DNA from: Microvirga solisilvae | GTDB lineage: Bacteria > Pseudomonadota > Alphaproteobacteria > Rhizobiales > Beijerinckiaceae | Length of the DNA stretch: 64,000 nt | Direction of reading: 5' to 3' | Assembly: GCF_022808595.1 (NCBI RefSeq) | Contig: NZ_JAKUCN010000002.1 | Coordinates: 186,001 to 250,000, forward strand | Shown: positions 26,193 through 33,916 of the stretch, piece after piece | Layout: every line of letters starts with the position of its first letter | How positions within the stretch are numbered: position 1 is the first letter of the stretch | Notes under the pieces: model-generated | Seen by the model: only the letters and a program-made list of their open reading frames with translations | Told to the model about the DNA's origin: nothing | Databases searched by the model: none | Translations under genes and position numbers: made by a program

Positions 26193-26358
26193 GAATTCTC
26201 CCTTGGCAGTCTTCTCGAGGGTCGAGCTTTTGGGGATGAAACTAGCGAAGCACCCTGCGTCCGACCAGCCCAAACCTGAATTTGCCTCTCGCCGCCCCGG
26301 CCTTCGCCCCTATGTCACCCTGTACCTGTCCATTCTGAGAGGGTGTTCGGTCTAAGCG

Positions 26359-26913
26359 ATGTCGTCGTCCCTGCCGGTCGATCCGGTTTTTCAGCTCATC
26401 CTCGAATCCCCCGGCCGCACGCCTTCGGCGGCGCTGCCGAGCCGTCTCGAGCGCCTCTTCAAGGAGCTATCCGACGCGGAGCCGGAGCGCTCTGCGGAAG
26501 AGATCGAGGATCAGATCTGGACGCTGTGGGGCTCGCATGAGGACCGGTTGGCGGAAGAAACCCTGGCGGCGGCCATCGAGGCCATCGCGTCCGGTGAATT
26601 GCAAAAGGCCAGGCCCTTGCTCGATCACCTCGTGATCAAGCACCCGGATTGGGCGGAGGCGTGGAACAAGCGCGCGACGCTCGCCTATATCGAGAAGCGC
26701 GATGCGGACAGCCTGCTCGACATCGCCCAGACCTTGCGGCTGGAGCCCCGCCATTTCGGCGCAATCTCCGGCTTCGGCAATGTGTGCCTGCGCAATGGCC
26801 ATCTCAACGAGGCGCGCGCCGCCTTCCAGATCGCGCTTGCCATCAATCCGCATATGGACGAGCTGCGCGACATGCTCGATAACCTGTCGCCGCATAATCT
26901 GATGCTGCATTGA
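26359..26913 (+). CDS. Tetratricopeptide-repeat protein
   Basis: A 184-residue soluble protein. An N-terminal acidic helical part (RLERLFKELSDAEPERSAEEIEDQIWTLWGSH) is followed by about three TPR units, e.g. ARPLLDHLVIKHPDWAEAWNKRATLAY and GNVCLRNGHLNEARAAFQIALAINPH. This matches small alphaproteobacterial TPR proteins of unknown role, probably a protein-binding scaffold. Divergent from the ABC-like gene and co-oriented with the DUF1232 gene 13 bp downstream. Confidence 0.82.
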   Translation: MSSSLPVDPVFQLILESPGRTPSAALPSRLERLFKELSDAEPERSAEEIEDQIWTLWGSHEDRLAEETLAAAIEAIASGELQKARPLLDHLVIKHPDWAEAWNKRATLAYIEKRDADSLLDIAQTLRLEPRHFGAISGFGNVCLRNGHLNEARAAFQIALAINPHMDELRDMLDNLSPHNLMLH

Positions 26914-26926
26914 GCAAAATGGAATC

Positions 26927-27313
26927 ATGACAATCGGGATGCGCTTGAAGGACTGGGCTCGCGCCATCAGGAAGGACGTGATTGCCCTCTACATCGCAGC
27001 CCGCGATCCGCGCGTTCCGTGGCATGTGAAGGCAGCAGCGATGGCGATTGCGGCTTACGCCCTCAGCCCCATCGATCTCATTCCGGATTTCATCCCGGTA
27101 CTGGGTTATCTCGACGAGATCATCCTTCTGCCCGTGGCCATCGCCCTCGTGATCAGGATGATTCCAAGCCCGCTCATGGCGGAATTCCGCGAAGAGGCAC
27201 AGAGACGTTCCGAGCGACCTGTCAGTCGTGCTGCTGCTGCCGTCATCGTTCTCCTCTGGATCATGGCTGCCGGATTTCTTCTCTGGGCTTTCTGGCCGAG
27301 ATCGGCTGCCTAG
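26927..27313 (+). CDS. YkvA/DUF1232 family membrane protein
   Basis: 128 residues. The DUF1232 core is unmistakable: VKAAAMAIAAYALSPIDLIPDFIPVLGYLDE, a short amphipathic/membrane hairpin, then a second hydrophobic stretch, and a C-terminal membrane helix (AAAVIVLLWIMAAGFLLWAFW). The family is widespread and its function unknown. The gene follows the TPR gene by 13 bp, suggesting co-transcription, and precedes mmcB by 64 bp. Confidence 0.85.
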   Translation: MTIGMRLKDWARAIRKDVIALYIAARDPRVPWHVKAAAMAIAAYALSPIDLIPDFIPVLGYLDEIILLPVAIALVIRMIPSPLMAEFREEAQRRSERPVSRAAAAVIVLLWIMAAGFLLWAFWPRSAA

Positions 27314-27377
27314 AGATATCGCGACACGCGACATTCCTGCCGTTGCAGGCTTGGAGAGAGAGGGTACTCTGCCCCTC

Positions 27378-27875
27378 ATGTCCGATTCGCCCGCAACTAT
27401 CCGCTCCAGCATCGTCCTTCCCACCGATGGGCGGCAATCGCCTGTCGCCGCCGGCATCCAGCGCGGCGTGCGCCGGCTGTTTGCCGAACTCGGTCATGTG
27501 ACGCTGCCGGAATTCACGCTCGCCAATGGCAGGCGCGCCGATCTCATTGCGCTCGCGCCGGATGGTGCGCTGACAATCATCGAGATCAAGTCGAGCGTGG
27601 CGGATTTTCGGGCCGACCGGAAATGGCCCGATTACGAGGATTTCTGCGACCGGTTCTATTTCGCGATTCCGGAAACGGTGCCTTTCGATCTGCTGCCGGA
27701 GGATCGCGGGCTCATCATCGCCGACAACTTCGGCGCGGCGGTGATGCGGGAATCCGCGCATCATCCGCTCGCCGGCGCGCGCCGCAAGGCGGTGACGTTG
27801 CGCTTTGCACATGCGGCGGCGTCAGCTCTTCACTTCCTTGCCGATCCGGACAGGATTGCAGACGGTCGTCTCTGA
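27378..27875 (+). CDS. mmcB: MmcB-family DNA repair protein
   Basis: A 165-residue protein with a PD-(D/E)xK nuclease-like core: EFTLANGRRADLIAL, then TIIEIKSSVADFRADRKWPDY, and FDLLPEDRGLIIAD. MmcB of Caulobacter is SOS-induced and needed for resistance to mitomycin C; this is the same alphaproteobacterial family. The ATG giving MSDSPATIRSS is chosen; upstream in-frame starts run inside the DUF1232 gene. No LexA box was identified in the short upstream gap. Confidence 0.8.
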   Translation: MSDSPATIRSSIVLPTDGRQSPVAAGIQRGVRRLFAELGHVTLPEFTLANGRRADLIALAPDGALTIIEIKSSVADFRADRKWPDYEDFCDRFYFAIPETVPFDLLPEDRGLIIADNFGAAVMRESAHHPLAGARRKAVTLRFAHAAASALHFLADPDRIADGRL

Positions 27876-27881
27876 CAGGCT

Positions 27882-28439
27882 CTAGCGCGGTGCGCGCTTG
27901 GCGAGGATGCGTTGCAGCGTGCGCCGATGCATGTTGAGGCGGCGCGCGGTTTCCGAGACATTGCGGCCGCACAATTCGTACACCCGTTGAATGTGCTCCC
28001 AGCGCACGCGGTCCGCCGACATGGGATTCTCCGGCGGCAACGCGCGCTCGCCCGGCTGCGCCATGAGGGCCGCATGAATCTCGTCCGCATCGGCGGGTTT
28101 GGCGAGATAGTCGAAGGCACCCATCTTCACCGCCGTGACGGCGGTGGCGATGTTGCCGTATCCGGTGAGAATGACGCCGCGCGCATCGGGACGGCGTGTC
28201 TTCAAACGCTCGATCACGTCGAGGCCGTTGCCGTCGCCGAGACGCATGTCGATGACTGCGAAGGCCGGAGGCTCGGTGTCGATAGCGGCGATGCCGTCGG
28301 CCACGCTTTCGGCCACGCGCACCAGATATCCGCGGCCTTCCATGGCGCGGGCGAGACGGGTCGAGAAGGGCCGATCGTCATCCACGATCAAGAGACTCTT
28401 GTCGGCACGGTCCTCGAACGCAACAGGCGCGTCGGCCAT
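27882..28439 (-). CDS. RegA/ActR/PrrA-type response regulator
   Basis: 185 residues: receiver domain with acidic cluster VDDDRPF, phospho-acceptor D64 (VIDMRLGDG), switch Thr in ILTGYGN and Lys in LAKPAD, a Pro-rich linker, then a Fis-type HTH (NVSETARRLNMHRRTLQRIL). The HTH sequence is nearly invariant in RegA/ActR/PrrA, the global redox regulators. GGAG lies before the ATG. The sensor-kinase gene lies 48 bp upstream on the same strand, so both form a RegB-RegA unit. Confidence 0.9.
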   Translation of the reverse strand: MADAPVAFEDRADKSLLIVDDDRPFSTRLARAMEGRGYLVRVAESVADGIAAIDTEPPAFAVIDMRLGDGNGLDVIERLKTRRPDARGVILTGYGNIATAVTAVKMGAFDYLAKPADADEIHAALMAQPGERALPPENPMSADRVRWEHIQRVYELCGRNVSETARRLNMHRRTLQRILAKRAPR

Positions 28440-28487
28440 CAGAACATCTCCTTGCATTTGGGAACAATTCCTTCATGAAACAGGCCG

Positions 28488-29879
28488 TTACGGCCCATCC
28501 TGAATATGGGAATTCTTCCCCTGTTCTTTGAGAGACCCCTTGGATTCTCCCTGCGGCGAAATTGCCGCACCCTTTTCAAACGCATGACGCGGCCAAACGA
28601 TCCGCGCGACCGCTCCCGTGGCGGGCGGAGCGGCATTGGTGAGGGTCAGTTCCGCACCGGATCGTTCGATCAAAGTCTTGGCAATGAAGAGGCCTAGGCC
28701 CAATCCACCTCCTTCGTCGTTGTCGGCTTCCGCGCGCTCCGCGGCGGAGCGCGTCGTCACATAGGGTTCGCCCACCCTCAGCAGAATATCGGGCGCATAG
28801 CCCGGCCCGTCATCGCGGATCTCGATGAAAACCTCGTGAGGCGACCAGCAGGCCTCGATGATCACCTGGGTCTCGGTAAAGTCGGTGGCGTTGTCGAGGA
28901 TATTGGAGAGGCCATAGACCACGCCGGGATTGCGCCGCCCCATGGGCTCGGGGCCCTCGCCATGAGCACGTACGCGCACGTCGTAGCCCACTGCCCGCTG
29001 CGGTTCGACGATCTCCTCGACGAGGTGGCTCAGCGAAACGTTCTCCAGGAAGCCTTCCTCGTCTTCCTCCCCCATCGAGGTGAGCTTGGTGAGGATCGAG
29101 CGGCAGCGATCCACCTGCTCCTTCAGAAGCCGCAGGTCGTCTGCCACCGATCCCTCCTTCGGCAGCGCGTGGGCGAGTTCCTTCGACACGAGCGCGATGG
29201 TGGCGAGCGGCGTTCCGAGCTCATGGGCGGCGGCGGCGGCGAGGCCGTCGAGCTGCGAGAGATGCTGCTCGCGGGCGAGCACGAGCTCGGTGGCGGCCAG
29301 CGCCTGCGCGAGCTGGCGTGCTTCTTCCGCCACGCGCCAGGCATAGATGCCGGTGAACACGGTTCCGAGGAGGATCGCGGTCCAGATCCCCGACACGTAG
29401 AGAAACGGCAGGCTTAAGGATTGGCCCGGGAACCACGGCAGGGGCTGGTGGGAGAGCACGAGGAAGGTGGCGCAGCCGACGGCGAGAAGGCCGAGGCCCA
29501 ATGTGCGCTCCGGCGTCAGGGCCGTCGCCGAGATCAGCACCGGCGCGAGAAACAGCATGGCGAAGGGGTTTTCGAGCCCGCCGGTGAGATAGAGCAGGGC
29601 CGCCAGCTGCAGGATGTCGAAGCCCAGCAGGGCGGTGGCCGCGTTCTCGCCGAGCCGATGGCTCGCCGGGTACTGGATGCGCAACATGAGGTTGGTCCAG
29701 ACCGAGGCGGCGATGACGACGAAGCACAGCTCGAAGGGCAGGGGAAAGCCGAGGCCGAATCGCACCGCCGTCACGGCTGTGGCCTGCCCCGCGACCGCCA
29801 GCCAGCGAAGCCTCACCAGGGTGTCGAGGCGCATGTGATGCGGGAAGGTTTTGAGACTATTGGCTGGGATGGCGACCAT
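28488..29879 (-). CDS. RegB/ActS/PrrB-type redox sensor histidine kinase
   Basis: 463 residues. Six membrane helices; the quinone-sensing GGLENPF loop is present between helices 3 and 4. The H-box AAAAHELGTPLATI carries phospho-acceptor His219, and Cys259 in VDRCRSIL matches the redox-active Cys of Rhodobacter RegB. N-box NILDNATDF and G-boxes DDGPGY and GGGLGLGLFIAKTL complete the kinase. It senses quinone pool/oxygen state and phosphorylates the adjacent RegA-like regulator. Start uncertain: no clear ribosome site; an ATG 45 bp further in would also keep the fold. Confidence 0.9.
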   Translation of the reverse strand: MVAIPANSLKTFPHHMRLDTLVRLRWLAVAGQATAVTAVRFGLGFPLPFELCFVVIAASVWTNLMLRIQYPASHRLGENAATALLGFDILQLAALLYLTGGLENPFAMLFLAPVLISATALTPERTLGLGLLAVGCATFLVLSHQPLPWFPGQSLSLPFLYVSGIWTAILLGTVFTGIYAWRVAEEARQLAQALAATELVLAREQHLSQLDGLAAAAAHELGTPLATIALVSKELAHALPKEGSVADDLRLLKEQVDRCRSILTKLTSMGEEDEEGFLENVSLSHLVEEIVEPQRAVGYDVRVRAHGEGPEPMGRRNPGVVYGLSNILDNATDFTETQVIIEACWSPHEVFIEIRDDGPGYAPDILLRVGEPYVTTRSAAERAEADNDEGGGLGLGLFIAKTLIERSGAELTLTNAAPPATGAVARIVWPRHAFEKGAAISPQGESKGSLKEQGKNSHIQDGP

Positions 29880-30025
29880 ACCCGAACAGAATAGGGTGAC
29901 GAATCCGTTCGCCAAGCAACACAAGCAGGCAGAAAATCCTACAGCCGCAACGGCTCAATGCTTCCAAGGGGGTTAGAGCGCAAGGGATTTCGGCTAAAAC
30001 GACAATGTTGTTGCAATAAACGAGA

Positions 30026-30051
30026 GGAACTTTAAGCTTAAAATTACGGTT
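30026..30051 (+). promoter_or_regulatory. Near-match EcfG-type promoter upstream of PHA depolymerase
   Basis: GGAAC, 17 bases, then GGTT, one base off the CGTT -10. It ends 63 bp before the depolymerase ATG in a 235-bp divergent intergenic region. With two perfect boxes elsewhere in the window this is a plausible weaker member of the set. Confidence 0.4.
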
Positions 30052-30114
30052 GAGGATAAAGCCTACCCCGTGATGCGGGAGAAATGAGGCACCCGGCCTT
30101 TTGGGGACATGTAA

Positions 30115-31344
30115 ATGAATTTTTCTTATTACTGGTACGATACCGCCCATTGGCTGTTGAGCCCCGCTCGCGCAGCATCCGACATCACGAAGCTTTTCTT
30201 CGACAATCCCGTCAATCCGCTCACCAATACGCCCTACGGCCGCACCGTTTCCGCTGCCTGCGAGCTTTTCGAGCGTACCACCCGCCGCTACACGAAACCC
30301 GATTTCGGACTGCCCACGACGACCCTCGGCAACGAGGAGGTCGCTGTGACCGAAGAGATCGTGTGGGAGCGCCCCTTCTGCCGCGTGATTTCGTTCAAGC
30401 GTGACCATGCGCTCGCCGCGAATCAGCCCAAGCTTCTCATCGTCGCTCCCATGTCCGGACACTATGCCACGCTGCTGCGCGGCACGGTGGAGGCTTTCCT
30501 TCCCACCCATCAGGTGATGATCACCGATTGGGCCGATGCGAGCATGGTGCCACTCTCGGAAGGCCGCTTCGATCTCGACGATTACATCGACTACCTGAAG
30601 GCCATGTTCCGTGATTTCGGGCCGGACCTTCACGTGATGGCCGTGTGCCAGCCGGCGGTGCCGGTGGCCGCCGCCGTGGCGCGGCTCGAGGCCGAGAACG
30701 ATCCCGCCATCCCGCGTTCCATGATTCTCATGGGTGGTCCCATCGATACCCGCCGCTCGCCCACCGCCGTCAACCGGCTGGCGGAGGAGCGCGGCATCGA
30801 CTGGTTCGAGCAGCATTGCATCGTGAAGGTGCCCCCATCCCATCCGGGCTTCTGGCGCGACGTCTATCCGGGCTTCCTGCAGCTTTCGGGCTTCATGGCC
30901 ATGAATATCGACCGGCACCTGAGCGCCCATTGGGAGATGTTCAACCATCTCGTGGAAGGCGACGGCGATTCGGCCGAGAAGCACCGGGACTTCTATGACG
31001 AATATCTCGCCGTCATGGACCTGACCGCCGAGTTCTACCTGCAGACGGTGGAGACGGTATTCGTGAAGCATGCTTTGCCCAAGGGCGAGATGATGCATCG
31101 GGGCGAGAAGGTCGATCTCTCCGCCATCCGCCGCTGCGCCATCATGGCCATCGAGGGCGAGAAGGACGATATTTCGGGCGTTGGCCAGACCCTGGCGACC
31201 CTGGACTTGACCCCCAATCTGCCTTCGGACAAGAAACTCTATCACCTCCAGGCCGGGGTCGGTCACTATGGCGTCTTCAACGGTTCGCGCTTCAGGGCTC
31301 AAATCGCTCCTCGAATCGTTGAATTCATTCAGAATCAGGCCTGA
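30115..31344 (+). CDS. phaZ: Intracellular polyhydroxyalkanoate depolymerase (PhaZ-like)
   Basis: A 409-residue cytoplasmic protein matching the PhaZ1 type: N-terminal MNFSYYWYDTAHWLLSPAR, a VAPMSGHYATLLRGTVEAF block, TDWADA, the lipase-box-like VCQPAVPVAAA with nucleophile Cys178 in place of Ser, and HYGVFNGSRF at the C-terminus with the catalytic His. It mobilises stored poly-3-hydroxybutyrate granules. GGGAC precedes the ATG by about 8 nt. An EcfG-like box upstream would link carbon mobilisation to stress or starvation. Confidence 0.9.
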   Translation: MNFSYYWYDTAHWLLSPARAASDITKLFFDNPVNPLTNTPYGRTVSAACELFERTTRRYTKPDFGLPTTTLGNEEVAVTEEIVWERPFCRVISFKRDHALAANQPKLLIVAPMSGHYATLLRGTVEAFLPTHQVMITDWADASMVPLSEGRFDLDDYIDYLKAMFRDFGPDLHVMAVCQPAVPVAAAVARLEAENDPAIPRSMILMGGPIDTRRSPTAVNRLAEERGIDWFEQHCIVKVPPSHPGFWRDVYPGFLQLSGFMAMNIDRHLSAHWEMFNHLVEGDGDSAEKHRDFYDEYLAVMDLTAEFYLQTVETVFVKHALPKGEMMHRGEKVDLSAIRRCAIMAIEGEKDDISGVGQTLATLDLTPNLPSDKKLYHLQAGVGHYGVFNGSRFRAQIAPRIVEFIQNQA

Positions 31345-31453
31345 GAACGAGCCTTCCGGAGCGCGTCAAGAGCCCAAGTCTGTTCTTGATGCGTTCTGGG
31401 GAGCGGCAAACGGCTGCGCTGACAGAATCGACGTAAACGGGCAGATTGCGGAC

Positions 31454-32197
31454 ATGAAATCCGCTCTGTTCCGCCGCGTTCCTGCGGACCCCATTCATTT
31501 GAAAGTTTCCCATGAGGGCCAGTCATTTAAGGTGGCTCTCAAGCGTCGTCCCACGGCCAAACGCATCACGTTGCGCGTCTCCCACGCGACCGGCGAGGTC
31601 GTGCTCACCATCCCCGAGCGCACCGATGTGGGCTTGGCGCAGAAATTCGCCGACAGCCACAGCGAATGGATCGCCAGCCGCCTTGCCAAGGTGCCAGACC
31701 GGGTGCTCTTCGAGCCCGGCGCCCATGTGCCCCTGCGTGGGGTGCTGCACCGGATCGTCCATTGGTCCTCGGTTCGCGGCGTCACCCAGGCGACCCGCGA
31801 CAGCGAGGGCGAGCCGATCATCGCCGTGACGGGCGAGGCCGCCCATGTAGCCCGCCGGGTGCGCGACTTCTTGGAGGCCGAGGCGCGCCGCGATTTTACC
31901 GTGGCCGTGAAGAAGTACACGGCCCAGCTCGGCGTTCCGGCCCGGCGCATCACCGTGCGCGACACCAAGAGCCGCTGGGGCTCCTGCTCGGCCAATGGAG
32001 CGCTCAACTTCTCCTGGCGCCTCATCATGGCCCCGCACTTCGTGCTGGATTATCTCGCCGCGCACGAGGTGGCTCACCTGCGCGAGCTCAACCATTCCCC
32101 GCGCTTCTGGAAGATCACCTACCAGCTCTGCCCGCGCACGGATGATGCGGAGGCCTGGCTGAAGGATTACGGCAGCGCGCTGCACCGCATCGGTTAG
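31454..32197 (+). CDS. YgjP-type M48-like metallopeptidase (DUF45)
   Basis: 247 residues. RRPTAKRITLRVSHATGEV opens the YgjP fold; the conserved TKSRWGSCSANGALNFSWRL precedes the zinc motif AAHEVAHLRELNHSPRFW (HExxH and downstream His/Glu). Family members are putative zinc proteases, often gene neighbours of restriction systems elsewhere, though none is here. The true start is not certain: the ATG giving MKSALFRRVP is used; upstream in-frame starts overlap the depolymerase gene. Confidence 0.85.
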   Translation: MKSALFRRVPADPIHLKVSHEGQSFKVALKRRPTAKRITLRVSHATGEVVLTIPERTDVGLAQKFADSHSEWIASRLAKVPDRVLFEPGAHVPLRGVLHRIVHWSSVRGVTQATRDSEGEPIIAVTGEAAHVARRVRDFLEAEARRDFTVAVKKYTAQLGVPARRITVRDTKSRWGSCSANGALNFSWRLIMAPHFVLDYLAAHEVAHLRELNHSPRFWKITYQLCPRTDDAEAWLKDYGSALHRIG

Positions 32198-32278
32198 GCT
32201 CGCATGAGATCAGCAGATGACAGGCACGGCTTTTACGCTTAGTGCCAGCCTGTCATCCGCCATCTTCCGAGCCGCTCC

Positions 32279-33466
32279 ATGCTCAAGCCCGACACGCTCG
32301 CTCTCACCGTCGTCCTCGCGCTGCTCACTGCGCTCGGGCCGCTTTCGACCGACATGTATCTACCCTCGCTGCCGGCCATCGCGGCGGGGTTGCAGGCGAC
32401 GACGGGGCAGGCGCAGCTCACCCTCTCGGCTTTCCTCTTCGGCTTCGCGGCGGGACAATTCTTCTACGGGCCGATTTCCGACAAAGTCGGACGCAAGCCG
32501 GTGCTGCTCTTCGGACTTGGGCTCTTCACCTTCGCCAGCCTTATCTGCGCGCTTGCACCCACTATCGAGGTGCTGATTGGGGCACGCTTCCTGCAGGCGC
32601 TTGGCGCGTCAGGCCCCATCGTGCTCGGGCGCGCCATCGTGCGCGACTTTTATGAGGGCCCGCGCGCCGGTAAGGAATTGTCGCGCATGGGCTCGATCAT
32701 GGGCGTCGTTCCCGCCGTCGCGCCGGTCTTCGGCGGACTCATCGCGCAGTTCTACGAATGGCGCGTCACCTTCGGCGTGATGCTTCTCTGCGGCATCGCT
32801 CTCGCCGCAACCGTTTTCTTGCGGCTGCCCGAGAGCATCCGCGCGAAATCCGCAAACCCGATTTCCTTCGCCTCGATCCTGAAAGGCTTCGGATCGCTTC
32901 TGCGGCATCCGGGCTATCGCACCTATGTGAGCTTTTCCATGCTCGCCTATGGCGGGTTGTTTGCCTTCATCTCGGGCTCGTCCTTCGTGCTGCAGGGTGT
33001 CTATCAACTCGACGAATTGTCTTATGCCTTCTCCTTCGCCTTCATGGTCGTCGGCTATATCGGCGGCACGTTCCTGGCGCAGCGGCTTGTTGGAAAACGC
33101 GGCCTCGACGGCACGATCCGCATCGGCGTGATCAGCCTTGCCATCGGCGGCGCGCTGATGCTCGCGCTCGTCGTTTCCGGCGTGCCGTCCTCCTTCGCCA
33201 TCACCGGGCCGATGGCGATCTACGCGATGGGCGTGGGGCTGACCATGCCGCAGGCCATGGCCTCGGCGCTGATGCCGTTTCCGGATCGCGCGGGCGCGGC
33301 CTCGTCCTTGCTCGGCATCTGCCAGATGACGTTTGCCGCCATTCTCGGAATCGTGCTGGGCCAGAATCTCGGCGGCTCCGCGCTGCCCTTGCCCATGGCC
33401 ATTGCGGCGACCGGCCTGTCGGCGCTGATCGTGTTCGCCGCGACAGGCCAAACGCGAAAGAACTAG
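32279..33466 (+). CDS. Bcr/CflA-family MFS drug efflux transporter
   Basis: 395 residues with 12 membrane helices. Signature pieces: LGPLSTDMYLPSLPAI at helix 1, the motif A loop GPISDKVGRKPVLLFGLG, QALGASGPIVLGRAIVRDF and GSIMGVVPAVAPVFGG. These define the bicyclomycin-resistance/CflA group (12-TMS DHA1). It exports small drugs using the proton gradient; substrates cannot be predicted. Single gene, 81 bp after the metallopeptidase. Confidence 0.9.
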   Translation: MLKPDTLALTVVLALLTALGPLSTDMYLPSLPAIAAGLQATTGQAQLTLSAFLFGFAAGQFFYGPISDKVGRKPVLLFGLGLFTFASLICALAPTIEVLIGARFLQALGASGPIVLGRAIVRDFYEGPRAGKELSRMGSIMGVVPAVAPVFGGLIAQFYEWRVTFGVMLLCGIALAATVFLRLPESIRAKSANPISFASILKGFGSLLRHPGYRTYVSFSMLAYGGLFAFISGSSFVLQGVYQLDELSYAFSFAFMVVGYIGGTFLAQRLVGKRGLDGTIRIGVISLAIGGALMLALVVSGVPSSFAITGPMAIYAMGVGLTMPQAMASALMPFPDRAGAASSLLGICQMTFAAILGIVLGQNLGGSALPLPMAIAATGLSALIVFAATGQTRKN

Positions 33467-33556
33467 GCGCCTCTTACAAAACGTCCAGTGCCCGGCGGCA
33501 CATCCTCAATCGATGGTGCAATGCTAGGTCGATCGTCATTCCAAAAGATCGACCCC

Positions 33557-33916
33557 ATGCACATGTCCTATGAGTACCTTATCTTCCGGCCGACGCACCG
33601 GCTTTCGCATCACGACGAGATCAATGAGAGCAGCATCGTTCCTTTCGTGTCGAACGATGCGATCCTGAGGCTTCTGCGTCAGGCCTATCCCGATGCGCAG
33701 ATCGACTCGAAGGGCTACGGTTGGCTCGATCCGGTCGCGTATGACGGCGAGCTGCGGTTCTCAAAAGGGAACCCGCTGACATTCTTTCTCGCTTATATCA
33801 CGCGCGCGGACGTGCAGGCGCTCTGCACGTCTCTCGATCTGACCGCTCTCGATATTCAAACCAGAGAGTTGATCCATCCTGAGAAGGAGGACGCTCTCTG
33901 GTCAAAGGCCGAATAG
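33557..33916 (+). CDS. Hypothetical protein (119 aa)
   Basis: A soluble protein beginning MHMSYEYLIFRPTHRLSHHDEI. It has a mixed alpha/beta look, with AILRLLRQAYPD and ITRADVQALCTSLDL helices around a GWLDPVAYDGELRF strand region. No domain is recognised; the composition resembles small immunity-type proteins, which is only an impression. The ATG giving MHMSYEY is used; a longer in-frame start has no ribosome site. The last 15 bp overlap the end of the convergent PBP1A gene. Confidence 0.55.
   Translation: MHMSYEYLIFRPTHRLSHHDEINESSIVPFVSNDAILRLLRQAYPDAQIDSKGYGWLDPVAYDGELRFSKGNPLTFFLAYITRADVQALCTSLDLTALDIQTRELIHPEKEDALWSKAE

Noticed and set aside
28461-28489. GGAAC and CGTT near the RegB/RegA genes
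   Set aside because: Spacer is 20 bases, outside 16-17, and it points at no gene start.
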